Source: Onchidella celtica (lineage: Eukaryota; Mollusca; Gastropoda; Systellommatophora; Onchidiidae). From it: a DNA stretch of 64,000 nt. This document shows, in pieces, positions 1 through 10,649 of this stretch (position 1 is the stretch's first letter; every line of letters begins with the position of its first letter). The position numbers and the translations under genes are program-made. Under the pieces are notes generated by a model that was not told the origin of the DNA, did no database searches, and saw only the letters and a list, made by a program, of their open reading frames with translations. The stretch lies in NCBI GenBank assembly GCA_963931925.1, contig OZ007569.1:25708524-25772523 (forward strand), given 5' to 3'.

Positions 1-604
1 GCCTAGGGATCACTTTTGGCATTATCAAAGTTTTGAAAATGGGGATATGATAGAGGGGCAGACTTTCTGGATTGATTGCTAATTATGCTAAAATTCATCC
101 ACGAATAAACAAACTTTTGAAGGATGTACTGTAGAAGGCTTTTGGCCTATGGTTGGCTGTGTGAGTTCTGTCATGTATGTGTTCAAGTTGAAAATGGAAT
201 TGGGGCATAAAATTTACATTTTTCAGCATTATTTTTTTTCAGGTCTCAAGAGACTCACTGAGTAAAAAAAATATTGTATAAAAACAATCATTCATGGCTA
301 ATGATAATAATCATGTAGTCTTTACACAAGACATTTATAATATAAGTGATTGATTTAGATTGAGTGAAACTGACCTATGAAGTTAAACGTAATTTAGTGA
401 AGATTTCTGTCTTAAAAAACTGATTATTTATGGATAGACCAATTCAAAATCAGTTTTTTGGTGATTTCTCCGGTTCTGATGTTCAAGAGACCAGAATTTC
501 ATTACTTATTAAGTTCTGCATTTTGTTTCTGTGGAAAATGAAGTGTGGGTCGCCATAAATGACTATCATATGTCTTGTTCAATTTCCTCCTCTTTTATCA
601 TTAG
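1..604. other. CCDC167 intron and upstream sequence
   Basis: AT-rich sequence with no exon that I can support. It ends in a polypyrimidine-AG acceptor (ttttatcattag, 593..604) for the first visible CCDC167 exon. The N-terminal exons of that gene should lie upstream of the window. Confidence 0.6.
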
Positions 605-1090
605 GAAGAGCCTGAAGCAGGAGAAGAAGGAGCTAGAAAAGCAGATAGTTGACAACAGTAAGTGGGACATGTATACAGTGCATTATTGTGTCTGAATGTT
701 TCTATCAGCCCAACTCAGATTTAGGAGAAACACAATTTAGCCTGAATAATTTAATACATGTAGATAGTAATCACGAATGTATTTTACAAGTTATTTTAAT
801 TTATAAAGTTTGTCTGTTATTGTAAAAGGTGTGGCCACTGAGGATAGTTCTCTCGTATGAGCCATACCAAAGTAATTTTTGACTGGACCAATTCTGATGT
901 TCAGTCATTCCATCGGCTTACATGTTGTTCCTCTCTTTGACAATCCACAGAAAAGAAATTGAAAGGGCTGAGATGGGAGAATATAAAGACAATGCTGGTC
1001 TCAGTGATTTTTCTTGGAATTGTCTTTCTAGTTTACTCTGCAATTTATGGACCGCCTTCAATGACAGGAATGTCAGTATCATCGAGCTGA
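605..1090 (+). CDS. CCDC167: CCDC167 homologue, last two coding exons (5' part outside window)
   Basis: Two exons, 605..657 and 951..1090, joined in frame (the first enters needing one base and ends with one base, AAC A|gtaagt; the second starts AA|AAG after ccacag). The product is the C-terminal part of a small coiled-coil protein: a Lys/Glu-rich helix (RKSLKQEKKELEKQIVDN), then KKLKGLRWENIKTMLVS, a hydrophobic membrane segment (VIFLGIVFLVYSAIYG), and a short Ser-rich tail ending in TGA at 1088..1090. Human CCDC167 (97 aa) has the same order: EKEKNSL-type coiled coil, FLRQEN motif, C-terminal transmembrane helix. It is expected to be a single-pass tail-anchored protein; its molecular role is poorly known. 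Identity rests on recalled family pattern, not on a search. A 61-aa ORF at 922..1107 is a different frame and not real. Confidence 0.82.
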
Positions 1091-1558
1091 TGTCAATTTG
1101 TCTCTAGTCAACGTTTTTTTCTAGGTTCACATGTAATGTCCAGCTTTTCAGACACACTGTGCATTGTTGCTTCACATCAGTGAATTTGCTCAAATCATTT
1201 GTGGTCATTTTAGAGAAAGTGGTCGGTCTTTTTTTTTAATGAATGGCTAAAGAATGTATGGAGAAAACTGACATACGAGGATGTATGTGATATTATGTGC
1301 AAAATATTTTTAAAAACCGCAAAAAATCTGTAGGGTCTTGGCAAGACTAGAAACAAAGTTACAATGTGGCAGAAAAAAAAAAGAGAGAGAGAGACAGAAA
1401 AAAGCTGTATGTCACACTAAGAGAAAAAATGAAGAAATTATAAATACAATAAATTTCAATAGAAATAGAAATGGAAGGAAAAAACAAACTATCAGGTAGA
1501 AAAACATGGTAATGGGTAAAACAAATTTATGAAAATGAATAGATTGTAGAAAGGATAT
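1091..1558 (+). other. CCDC167 3' UTR, putative
   Basis: Follows the CCDC167 stop. A canonical AATAAA is present at 1448..1453 and is the best candidate polyadenylation signal. No other coding signal seen. Confidence 0.5.
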
Positions 1559-1562
1559 TTAA

Positions 1563-1713
1563 CCTTTTGAACCCTGACCACCTGATTTTTCCTACACCAT
1601 ATGCCTGGCCTCCTGAGCTTACAGTAATTATATGTTAGGATACCCTGCACTGATCTACCAGTTCTAGACTATTCAGCTAGTCACTGGTATAGTAGTGAAT
1701 AGGGTTCATTGGG
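1563..1713. mobile_element. Short TTAA-type MITE
   Basis: Begins TTAA-CCTTTTGAACCCTGA and ends AGGGTTCATTGGG-TCAA, so the ends are imperfect inverted repeats next to TTAA (one copy mutated to TCAA). This resembles other TTAA-flanked small elements in the window and piggyBac-type target choice. Non-coding. Confidence 0.55.
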
Positions 1714-1717
1714 TCAA

Positions 1718-3327
1718 GTGTTGTTGCTGTCCTTCCTCAAGTGTCATTGATCTTTTTACCAGATATTACAAGAAAACATATCAGTATTTTTAATACCACC
1801 TTGAATTTGTCAGAAACAGCTGGATAGGTTATGAAGAGTAGAAGACAGGAAAAAATAGTGTTCGGTCCACAAACATTCATTGAATAGTGGATAATGCAAA
1901 CATCACAAACTCGAGCTTTTTGCATTGTAGTATTGGGTTACTCAGTTGTAACGTACAGCATAGTGATCGAGTATAAAGTGGGTCACTCAGTTGTGGCGTG
2001 AGGTAATGTGAAAATATTAATATACGGTAATTCTATGACGAGTGCAGATGATAAAGGGGACACTTTTAATTATTTTGATTGAGAAAAACCTGATTAAGAT
2101 CTGAGACACAGGATACCAGGACAGTTCAATTCATCAAATTCCGTCCATCGACTTGCACGCGTATCATCCATGTCAACAGTGCAACAATTCGCACCATACC
2201 CCTTCATAATAGAACGAAAAAGAGTAGTACCACACAGGTCTGTGAGTAGTACTCACCGTGTTTATGCACGCGCAAGTTGTGGATATTTGACTTTAGTGAA
2301 AGAAAGAATGGTCCGTCTCAGTATTCTGTGTCTCGGGTAAGATATTCCATCCACACGTGTTTCACTGCATTTTTGGTGCTTTTGTTATGTATGCCTATTT
2401 ACAACTTCAGAGAATTAGTGCCTTTCTCTGTGATATGTCTCGTTGTTCTGAGTCCTGAGACTTGTTTTCATTCATGTAAGTGTGTGGAAGATTTATCACT
2501 CTGTGCTTTTCTCATAGTGACAGTTGCATTTATTTTAATCATTCTGATAACTTCCCTCAAATAAAGAACAATTTTTTTTTTGGATAACAAGTCATTTGAA
2601 GAACCTGAAAGTGAAAGAATCATTGACGATATTGTCAGTCTTACTGTGAAACTGCACGAGTGTATTCGCACAGCTGCAGATGACAATTCTTGTTCACCAT
2701 GTGTTCCATGACCTCCATGGAAGAATTTTGTTTTCTATCAATTAAGGAGATGTACAATACATGTATTTCAGCGGATTATCTATATACATGTATAATTAAA
2801 GATGTACTTAATACATATATGAGGAAATATATTTCATATAGAACAGTCCCCCACCTACTCACCCCCAAAATTAGTTCCTTTTGCACTTATGCAGCTTCAT
2901 TTTAGAGCCAGTAATATCATGGAATTTGTTATATATATGGTATACATGTAGTTAACGTGATTGCTAAATTAATGAACAGATTTGTCTCGGTTGTAGTTAG
3001 ATATGGCCAAACAGAAACATAAGATGATGCACACAAAAAGAGAGAAGGTGGATGCATTTGATTGAACTGGCTGGTACATGGTGATACCCGTATAAACATG
3101 ATTGCTAGTATGAATTTGAGAAGTATGTACATGTATGTTATGAAAAGAAGGATCAGAGGACAAAAATCTTATGTGATGGATCATCTCATTTTGTACAGAT
3201 TGTTGTGATACTGCGTGAAAGAGCTCAGATTAAATCTAAAGCATGAAAGGGATATGTAATGAGAGGGACGAAAGAGGTCATTATCCCTGTATAAAGTGTG
3301 TCTGGAGGGTAGAGTGTTGTCACTGTT
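1718..3327. other. Intergenic, no supported gene
   Basis: Contains only short chance ORFs. A 95-codon + frame at 2277..2564 starts without a convincing ATG and is followed in the same frame by another open stretch to 2711. It has no recognisable family and I do not call it. A possible ATG followed by a donor-like GGGTAAGA occurs near 2308..2340, unsupported. Confidence 0.4.
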
Positions 3328-3557
3328 CCATGATAATGGCACATGTCAGACTTATGCCAAAAGGCAACTGACAGATCATTGCGTTCCTGAGCATGAGGGC
3401 TGTCAGATAATATTATAGAAAAAAAATTGCATCAAGAGGAAAATGCAATAATCCAATAGAATTGTAATGGCATAAGTCACCAAATGACAGCAAAGGAAAG
3501 TTTTTTTTCTAAATACCTCAAAAATGACTTTATGCCATAAGCATAGAGCAATGACAG
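3328..3557. repeat. Interspersed repeat, copy 1 (pair with 7396..7627)
   Basis: About 230 bp alignable with 7396..7627. Both share ATGATAATGGCA, TATACCAAAAGGCAACTGAC-like and CTAAATA.CTCAAAA blocks in the same order with substitutions and small indels. Non-coding; family unknown. Confidence 0.7.
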
Positions 3558-4264
3558 TATGTGAGTTTGTTATTGGGAGGGGGTAGAAATAAAGTCAGAC
3601 ATGTGTTGGTGTTGCTATGGATCTATAGGATATTTATACACGTATACACTATGAGATACTTGCACACTGGGTTGTTGGGGAATTGCAGAAGGAAAAGAGG
3701 ATGTTGAATGTATCCCAAATGTAAGAGTACTAGTTGGAAGGCAGGGACAGTGTTCAGGTTCATTGTATTGTGAAAACTTCCAAAATGAAGCAAAGTTTAC
3801 TGTTCAGCAGCAAATTTTTTGGCAACAATCTAATTACTTTCACACTGCACAATTTGTGCATTTCTTTTGCCAAAATTCATTGAAGTCTTGGCATAAACAA
3901 TACGACAGATACGAACGGGACAAATTTTACTAATGCAAAATTGTCATGTGATAATGACTATTTATTCAGACATACACGTGTACATGTATTAATATAGAAT
4001 TTATGAACTGAATCGCATTGGTAAGCTGGATATCAAAATCATTGCAATCAAATTCTATCTCAAGTAACTGTCAATTCCATTGTCTAGATGGTTAGAATAG
4101 AATTTGCATTGAGGTATTATTGCAGTGCCAGCTGATATTGTCAGTTGTATCAGTTGTGACGTCCCTGCTTTTATTAAAACTGCATTCATGAGAATTGGAA
4201 AGGTGAAGGGGTCTGTTGCATGAATATAGATGTTGAAACACATGTATTATCAGGACCAAAGATC

Positions 4265-4492
4265 GTCACCATTCCCTAAAACTGTAGTAACTGGTTTTGA
4301 CTACTTTTTTGGAGAAACAAAAAAACATTTATAGTGATGATGACTTTTTGAAAGCCCCCTATTCGATTACATGTATATTCCAGCTTAGGAGTCTAGACCC
4401 AAGATGCGGCTTTGAAGGTACATGTAGTTGAACATATACAAATATCGACCATTCGAATTTTTTAAGTTACTACGGTCGTAGGGAATGGTGAC
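4265..4492. mobile_element. MITE family B, clean copy
   Basis: Starts GTCACCATTCCCTAAAAC and ends GTCGTAGGGAATGGTGAC, perfect inverted ends of at least 11 bp. Related copies are at 31368..31607, 48592..48967 and 58085..58319, sharing internal blocks such as GGCTTAGGAGTCT and ATGCGGCTTTGAA. Non-autonomous DNA transposon; no ORF. Confidence 0.8.
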
Positions 4493-5117
4493 TAGATAAT
4501 AAATTTAACTCCTGCAGTGGTGAATGATTTTAGTGAAATGCTCCGGTGATCGGTTCGAAAAAGATTCGATTACTCACCTAGAGCCAGTGGTACCAAACGA
4601 GTAATTGGATTTTATATGAGTGGGTCACTAAGAAACTGACCAGTGGAATTTATCAATTTTAAAAAAATAGATCTACAGTAAAATGATTTGTGGGAAAAGT
4701 CACAAAATTACAAGCTTTAGAAACCATTTTTAGCAGAATTCAGCGAGTTGTGTCATCAAAAACTCAATCACCACCATATGGATTAAAATTAAAAGGACAT
4801 AAAATTGTCCCTGTGCAGATTCCTTTTCAGGGACACTATGCATTCCAGCAATTCCACTGGTCTAGATCTTATTTTGAGGGTCGCATGGTAAATAGCGTAA
4901 CTACATTTTTTTTAAAAATTGAGATACCGGTATTTTACAGGCATGTAGCCCGCGACAGTTGGCAGTTGGGGTTGAATGCTGAAACATGGGGTTAAATAAT
5001 GTTCTTTTTAAAATATCCTAACCATTAAGTCTGATAAAGAAAATCGTTCAGTTTTTGTCTTCACCTGATAAATTTGTAAAATGTGAGTTATTATTGTTTA
5101 CTCTATGCAGCCTTCAT
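4493..5117. other. Intergenic with diverged repeat
   Basis: A 101-codon + frame (4690..4995) has no ATG start and no recognised motif. Part of it (about 4935..5080, with GGGGTTAAATAA) resembles 61950..62080, so it is probably repeat-derived rather than a gene. Confidence 0.4.
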
Positions 5118-5330
5118 TTGAAGAGCGTTTTTCCAAAATGGGGTAAGTTAAATTTTGCATAAGTTATGGCCCCTTTAAGATAGTCATTCAAAATTGGCAT
5201 AAAAAGCGATGTCAGTGTTCAGTTAAAACTTGCTATGTCCCGTCATACAAAAGGTAAAGAATGACTGTCTGAAAGGGGCCATAACTCGTGCAAAGTTTGA
5301 CTCGCTCAGTTTTGGAAAAACGCTCTTCAA
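5118..5330. mobile_element. Foldback (palindromic) element
   Basis: Two arms of roughly 75 bp are inverted copies. The left arm starts TTGAAGAGCGTTTTTCCAAA and holds GTTATGGCCCCTTT; the right arm holds AAAGGGGCCATAAC and ends TTTGGAAAAACGCTCTTCAA. The arms are separated by a ~60-bp loop. Whole element 213 bp, non-coding. It could form a long hairpin if transcribed. Confidence 0.85.
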
Positions 5331-5675
5331 TTTGATAATGAACGATGTCCAGCGAAAAAGACGTGGAAATAAATTTTAAAAAAAAGAAAGGCAAAGAAAA
5401 TGGAGTGTTTTTTTTTCCTTTATTCTTGTGTTCCTTTTTCACTCTTTTGTTTTTTTCCCCCCCTCTCTTGTCCTCTTTCCTTCCTTTTCCCAGCATTTTT
5501 TTTTTTTTTTTAAATTCTTAGCGGATCCCTTCTTTGGTTCTCTACTCATACTGCATGTTTGCTATTCAGAGTGCTTTAGGCATTCTGCCATCTCCACCCC
5601 CAACCTTTAGGATCTGTCAAAGATTATATATTTAAGAAATGTCAAGAAAACAATTTTAAAAAAGATATGTTTTAT

Positions 5676-5749
5676 AGCACTGGGGATTGAACCTACAACA
5701 GTAAGGTTGAATTTCAGCTGAACAAACCACTTTGCCACTGACACCACTG
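5676..5749 (-). repeat. tRNA-like sequence (SINE head or tRNA pseudogene)
   Basis: On the - strand this ~74-nt stretch has an A-box-like TGGCAAAGTGG and a B-box-like GGTTCAATCCC at tRNA-like spacing, but the arms do not pair cleanly. It is more likely the head of a tRNA-derived SINE or a pseudo-tRNA than a working tRNA gene. Confidence 0.5.
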
Positions 5750-6585
5750 ATAGTTCACTTCATTCAATTTATATAAACAGTGCTTTAAAATTTTCAACAA
5801 AAAAAATCTATACATGTACATGTAACAGCTCAAGAGAAGCTCACTTGTCTCCCTTCGATAATTATAGAATAAGATTGTTGTGTCCCTTTGAAAAATTATA
5901 CTGCAGAAGGATCAGCGAGAGACGAAATAGGGAATAAATTGTTTCCTGTCTCCTTCACTGCTGTGGCGATGATTTTGATGGTTCGGAGTTATGACTGCCT
6001 TATCACTGCTAGTGGCGAGATCTATATGTATTCTCACAAAGTGACATGTTAATATAATTTAATAGTTTTGAAATTATAAACAAGAGCTGTTTTTGCTCAA
6101 AACAAAATCTCACTGTTGCCAAGACTTTATCCTTTCCTAAACAAAAATGGGAAAATTGTTGATGTACCAATATGTGAAGAGGACGACCAAATGAGATGAA
6201 AACAAAAAGAAATCAGTATGGGCAAAAGACAACAAAGTACAAGTACTATCAATTATATTTCAGCAACATTTGGGGAAATCAGAGATACACTGCTTAAGGA
6301 GTGTGAAAAAAAAAAAAAAGGATATTCTCTGATTTCAGTCAAACACAGTCATGTAGATCTTCACAGCCTCCACAAGTACCAGCAAAAAGATAATTTGGTA
6401 AATGAGACATTGTCGGTCAGTCGGCTTTTGGAACCTCATTAAAACCTTTGATGCTGTTGTTAGAGAAAAATAGTCTCATTACAAAGCCAAACAGAGAGAA
6501 TATTGAAGGGAGTTCACTGCTCATCTATAGCTTACTGTGTAAAATAGTGCACCCCCCTAATAACAGTCTCAAATGCTAGTTTTAA

Positions 6586-6911
6586 CTCTTTCTGTCCCAG
6601 TCCATTTAGCACCAGAAGCCCAAGGGACACAACACAAAGCGTAACTCTACTAAGGTGTACATTTTCAAATAGCAAAAACAAGAGTAAAACATAGACAAAG
6701 TTCATGTTGTTACATGCCATACTGATGGGGAAAAAGCAGAAGTTCTATGTTACGTACAATTCAGTGTGATCTGATGTGTCTGCTGCTATGGCCAGGATTT
6801 TTCACACACAAGAAGTGAAATTCCGAAAATGACTATTGACACACAGTGTGTTGGTTGGGCATCAAGGCGATTGGCGATCAACGCACCATGCGCTGATCGG
6901 GACAGAAAGAA
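6586..6911. mobile_element. TTAA-type MITE nested in family A
   Basis: Flanked by TTAA at 6582..6585 and 6912..6915. The ends are inverted: CTCTTTCTGTCCC on the left and GGGACAGAAAGAA on the right. Non-coding; short ORFs crossing it are chance. Confidence 0.72.
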
Positions 6912-6915
6912 TTAA

Positions 6916-7135
6916 CCTTCTTGCTGCCATTATGTTGCAGAAGACTGCTACACAATTGATATATCGGCCCTACAGTTTCATGCTAAAACTGCTGAGAGAC
7001 CAAAAGATCAGCCAACACTGTTCCAGCATGCTTTGCACTCCTAATTTTACTGTTTCTTTCTGTCTGTCTACCCAATTATCCATTATTCTGGTAGTCTATA
7101 GGAAGGATAGGCATTTGGGCTTAGCAATAAAAGGG
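6916..7135. mobile_element. Second TTAA-type MITE, back to back with the first
   Basis: Flanked by TTAA at 6912..6915 (shared with the previous element) and 7136..7139. Ends: CCTTCTTGCTGCC on the left, TAGCAATAAAAGGG on the right (imperfect inverted repeat). A 153-codon ORF (6836..7297) runs through it without recognisable features and is not called. Confidence 0.6.
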
Positions 7136-7395
7136 TTAACAAGGTTCCAACCACCAATTGAAGACATTTATAATTCAATATTATTATTTTGTTTCAAGTT
7201 ACCCAAGAATTATATGTTTGGTAAGAGTAAGAGGAAGAAATTACAAATACATCTACAAATAGTTAGCAACATTAAACCACCTGAGGCTGCATCATAAAAG
7301 TTTGCGTACCTTACGCTCAAAGCTCACCAGAGGTGTAGAGGTCAATATAAATTTGAGGAATACAAAATCAAAAAGTACTAGCTTATCACTGGTTT

Positions 7396-7627
7396 ATGAT
7401 AATGGCATGTCACTTATACCAAAAGGCAACTGACGGTTCATTGCTTTCCTGAGCATGTGATAGTATCACATAAAATTACAGAAAAACAAATACTATGACA
7501 ATAGGAAAATGTAATAATTCAATAGCTTCATAATGTCACCAAAAGACAGGAAAAGAAACAGTTTTTTCTAAATATCTCAAAAGTGCCAAAAATGACTTAT
7601 TGATGCCATTAGTGCAGAGCAATGATG
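7396..7627. repeat. Interspersed repeat, copy 2 (pair with 3328..3557)
   Basis: Same order of blocks as the copy at 3328..3557 with substitutions and indels. Non-coding. Confidence 0.7.
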
Positions 7628-8533
7628 AAGTCCAAGTTGATACTTTTGAGAAAAGCATTCACCAAAACCATTACGTGGGAAGCTTTATTTTGTAGAGTGA
7701 TTTTTATCTGTCCTTTTTTTTCTTTTACCACTAAGACACCATCAAGTTTCAATTGAAGTGGAAATAGTATTCCAACCAACTTTCTGAAGGACCATGAAAC
7801 ACTAATATAAATTAGTTCAAACCACTAATCAGAATGTTTAGATTTTCAACTCCTCATTTGTCATTAGAAATGCAAATCTCTATTATTACTCAAACAAATG
7901 CAAGCTGTTGTAAGACAATGTATAAATACATAATACATCATCACAACCATGTAAACTAGTTTAAACTTTATTAGACATTTGAAGTGTTGAAATTTTCACT
8001 CACTCAATCCATTTCCTGGAATTTAAACACTTGCAAGCCAACCTTCAATCACTCTTTTATGCCTCCTGCATAAATTTCAAAATTAGAGTTATATAGATAG
8101 AAACATCTGGTAATGATACATAGTGATCAGTTAACAAATAAATTCTTATCTAAAATAGCAATTAGAATCCAACCATTATAACTATTTGTCCCCCTAGAAT
8201 GACAATGCTCTATCTCCGTTTTTTGGCCAAATTGAGTTTTACAGGCCTTTTCCTTTGTATGTCAAAGCAGCAAGCAGATTCGGTGTGTAACTTGTAAGTA
8301 CAGTAGTCTCCACCTAAGAACCCGGTCAACGGGAGACAGAAAAAGCGGGTTCTTAGGCGGATACCAAATGATGCCACCCATATTTGACTACCTGTGTCCA
8401 TGGCTTATCCCCCTTGATTGCTCGGACCTGGGTCGTGACCTAATAATGAAAATTAAGCGTTGAACATTTTTTTTTTTTTTTGCGAATGGTCAAAGTTACG
8501 ACTTATGGCTAGCAGAATGCTCTTTTCTTACAG
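7628..8533. other. Intergenic; short hairpin near 8313
   Basis: No gene supported. A perfect inverted repeat, CCTAAGAACCCG at 8313..8324 and CGGGTTCTTAGG at 8346..8357, forms a small hairpin, probably part of an uncharacterised repeat. Confidence 0.4.
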
Positions 8534-8628
8534 TGACGATTGTGTAACGAATGCAATGATTCAGACTGAACAATCAAGTTGTGAATCACAGCCGTCGATT
8601 TTAGACAACACGAGGCCTAGTGATACTT
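8534..8628 (+). other. Candidate orphan exon
   Basis: A 95-nt segment bounded by a good acceptor (ctcttttcttacag) and a perfect donor (gtaagt). It is open in the frame reading DDCVTNAMIQTEQSSCESQP and on to SDT. I recognise no family and find no partner exon nearby. It could be an exon of an unannotated gene, an exon carried by a transposon, or coincidence. Confidence 0.3.
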
Positions 8629-9044
8629 GTAAGTATAAAAGACAGCTATTTCAAGACGTCTGGGATCTTCATGTGAAAATGTGACCGCTTGACTGAATAA
8701 TTAATTAATACTAACCCTGTACCCACCCTCGCACCAACTAAGCGTATGATACTTGTTTGCCTGGGTGACAGGTTCTGATCGACGATCTAACATGCTGACA
8801 CTACCAAACTTACTTCCTCATTTTTTTTCTCTCTCGTCTTTCGCCCCATCTCATATTCTTCATATAATACATCAAACCTCTGTGTACAGAGAGCACTCTT
8901 TCAAAAGACATACATTTTTATCCACATTTTCCAATATATATAATTATGTACACGACAAGTTAAAACTGAGCACGGTGTCATATCTGGAGAAACAAAGCAT
9001 TAATTTCATCATGTTTCAAGCAGATCATTAACCTTTCACATGTG

Positions 9045-9370
9045 ACTGTTTTACAACCCATCGATACATCGGTCACCCGCGAGACAGTCACTCACACACC
9101 TGTTCGTGGCATCCCACATCGCCTGGGATATTACATAGTTTCTTAGCAATACTGTTTTTGTGGGTTTTTTTGTATGTAAACATATGAGTAAATCATTATT
9201 CTTCTCTGGATAAGCTTTCCAATGATACCAAATATTATACTCTGGGTTCATCAGATTTCATATGAATTTTTAAACACACCCCAAAATAGTGTGTAGACAG
9301 GGAACAGCCACTATAAAGAGGGAACTGACAAAGGGCATGCCAGAGCCATGATCCCTGCAATATGAAAAAG
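9045..9370. repeat. Interspersed repeat C, copy 1 (pair with 61330..61720)
   Basis: Shares several blocks with 61330..61720: CTGTTTTACAACC, CATTATTCTTCTCT, AAGCTTTCCAATGATACCAA and AGCCACTATAA, in the same order. The copy at 61330 carries a ~92-bp extra element that this copy lacks. Non-coding. Confidence 0.75.
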
Positions 9371-9762
9371 TTTAAACAATTTAGCTGAATTCATACTGAT
9401 GTAATTAAACTTACAAGTCCATAACACAAACAGTAATTTTATCTTTCTTTGTAGAGGAGAGACACTACAATGTATGTACATTAAATGGAAAGAAATTGTC
9501 AATACCCTGATTTGTAAATTCTTCAAAAACTGTAAAATTGTGTAAGACACAAAAAACATTACATTTCCGTCAAAGTTTAAACACCACAGAATTTGCATCT
9601 GCATCCCTTACGTGAGAAACAGAACATTTTATAATCCACAATTGCCCGCAAATATTATAAAAGTGTGACAGATGTGTTAAAACAAGATTCATATCAAATT
9701 CTCTCTCTGCATTCATTTATTGTACAATTCTACAGAGTTGTAAAAGCAAGGAGAGAAAAATA

Positions 9763-10485
9763 CAGGGTGGACTAAAAGTTACTTTATCATTATATTAATT
9801 TATCTTTATCTTACAACTGAAACAGTTTTATTTCAGCACTGAACGATGGCGTAGGTGACTGCTAGGCATGTCCTTCATGAAGTGACCTTGTTAAATTAGA
9901 TCGTGTGGTCCAGGAACGAATCACAACGGATGTAGAGGAGACAACCTTGATGTAAAAAAACCAAGCCTAAGGTGTTTCCATGTGCCGATGGGCATTCAGG
10001 CTTCGGGATAGGTATTCGCTAACTTGGGCATCTGGTGGGAAAGGGGCAGCACCAGTCGTTTGGACTCCTGCAAGGATATCCCCTGCCCCTTATCTGGTAT
10101 GAGGCTCTGCCAGATGGACCCATTTTATCCTCAACGTGCTTTGAGGATGATGCCTACTCCAAATTCAGGAGAGGGTGCTGTGTGACAAGGCTGGACGAAC
10201 CTGACAAATATGGAACCAGCTGGCCACTGAGACAATTGGTAGCAAAACCCTCAAATGGCTATTTAGGCAGGGAGAGGAGCACTTATGGCGATGCCCAATG
10301 TGCTAGGATTTTGATTCCTATCAATCAATCAATTTAATCAAGTTTTACTTCCTCATATGAAGTTGACCTTCATAAATCTGAATGATTTTTATTTAAGACA
10401 CATGCCATACACGTGGATACGTCAGCGGTGTATAAACATATTTCAAATATTAAAATACTGGTCTAGTAACTTTTGGCCCACCTTG
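9763..10485. mobile_element. mariner-like non-autonomous element with nested repeat
   Basis: Ends are inverted: TA-CAGGGTGGACTAAAAGTT at the left and AACTTTTGGCCCACCTTG-TA at the right, each next to TA (9761..9762 and 10486..10487). CAGGGTGG..CAAAAGT-type ends and TA duplication are typical of Tc1/mariner elements. No transposase ORF is present; much of the inside is a different repeat (9962..10345). Confidence 0.75.
9962..10345 (+). repeat. Retroelement 3' fragment or SINE-like repeat, copy 1
   Basis: The second half matches 28075..28262 (GGAACCAGCTGGCCACTG, GAGCACTTATGG, GTGCTAGGATT) and ends in a short tandem tail (ATCA repeats). A directional repeat with an (AATC)n-like tail suggests a SINE or a LINE 3' end. 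An ATG-less 100-codon frame (10035..10337) in it is not called as a gene. Confidence 0.6.
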
Positions 10486-10637
10486 TACAGACCATCAACA
10501 CTATGAAAAACAGCATCCACAAATGTGCTTTATAATGATGTAATTTGAACATTATTAAAGCAAAAACATCTCCAATGCAGCCTGTATGGTGATAGTGGTT
10601 ATTCTGCATGGTAGACTGTGATTATTTTGAGTCAGGT

Positions 10638-10649
10638 TTCAGAAAGTTT
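10638..10649. repeat. Target-site duplication, left copy, of full-length RTE
   Basis: TTCAGAAAGTTT, identical to 13836..13847 on the other side of the LINE. Confidence 0.85.

Larger units (their letters stand above)
6408..7165. mobile_element. MITE family A copy, split by two TTAA elements
   Basis: Left end: GTCGGTCAGTCGGC then TTGGAACCTCATTAAA. Right end (from 7136): TTAACAAGGTTCCAACC. The core has TCATTACAAAGCC and GTTCACTGCTCATCTATAGC, the reverse complement of the family A core. The middle (6582..7139) is taken up by two other elements flanked by TTAA, so this copy is older than they are. Confidence 0.7.

Noticed and set aside
2277..2711. 95-codon ORF followed after a TAA by 48 more open codons in the same frame
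   Set aside because: No ATG in good context, no splice sites that work, no recognisable domain; the hydrophobic composition follows from AT-rich DNA.
4690..4995. 101-codon + strand ORF
   Set aside because: No ATG start, no motif, and part of it is similar to a repeat at 61950..62080.
5676..5749. Functional tRNA gene
   Set aside because: Box-like motifs are present but stems do not pair well and there is no clear anticodon loop; called tRNA-like only.
6836..7297. 153-codon + strand ORF
   Set aside because: It runs across the boundary of two nested MITEs and has no recognisable domain.
10035..10337. 100-codon + strand ORF
   Set aside because: Starts without ATG and lies in a repeat with a second copy at 28075; treated as a retroelement fragment.
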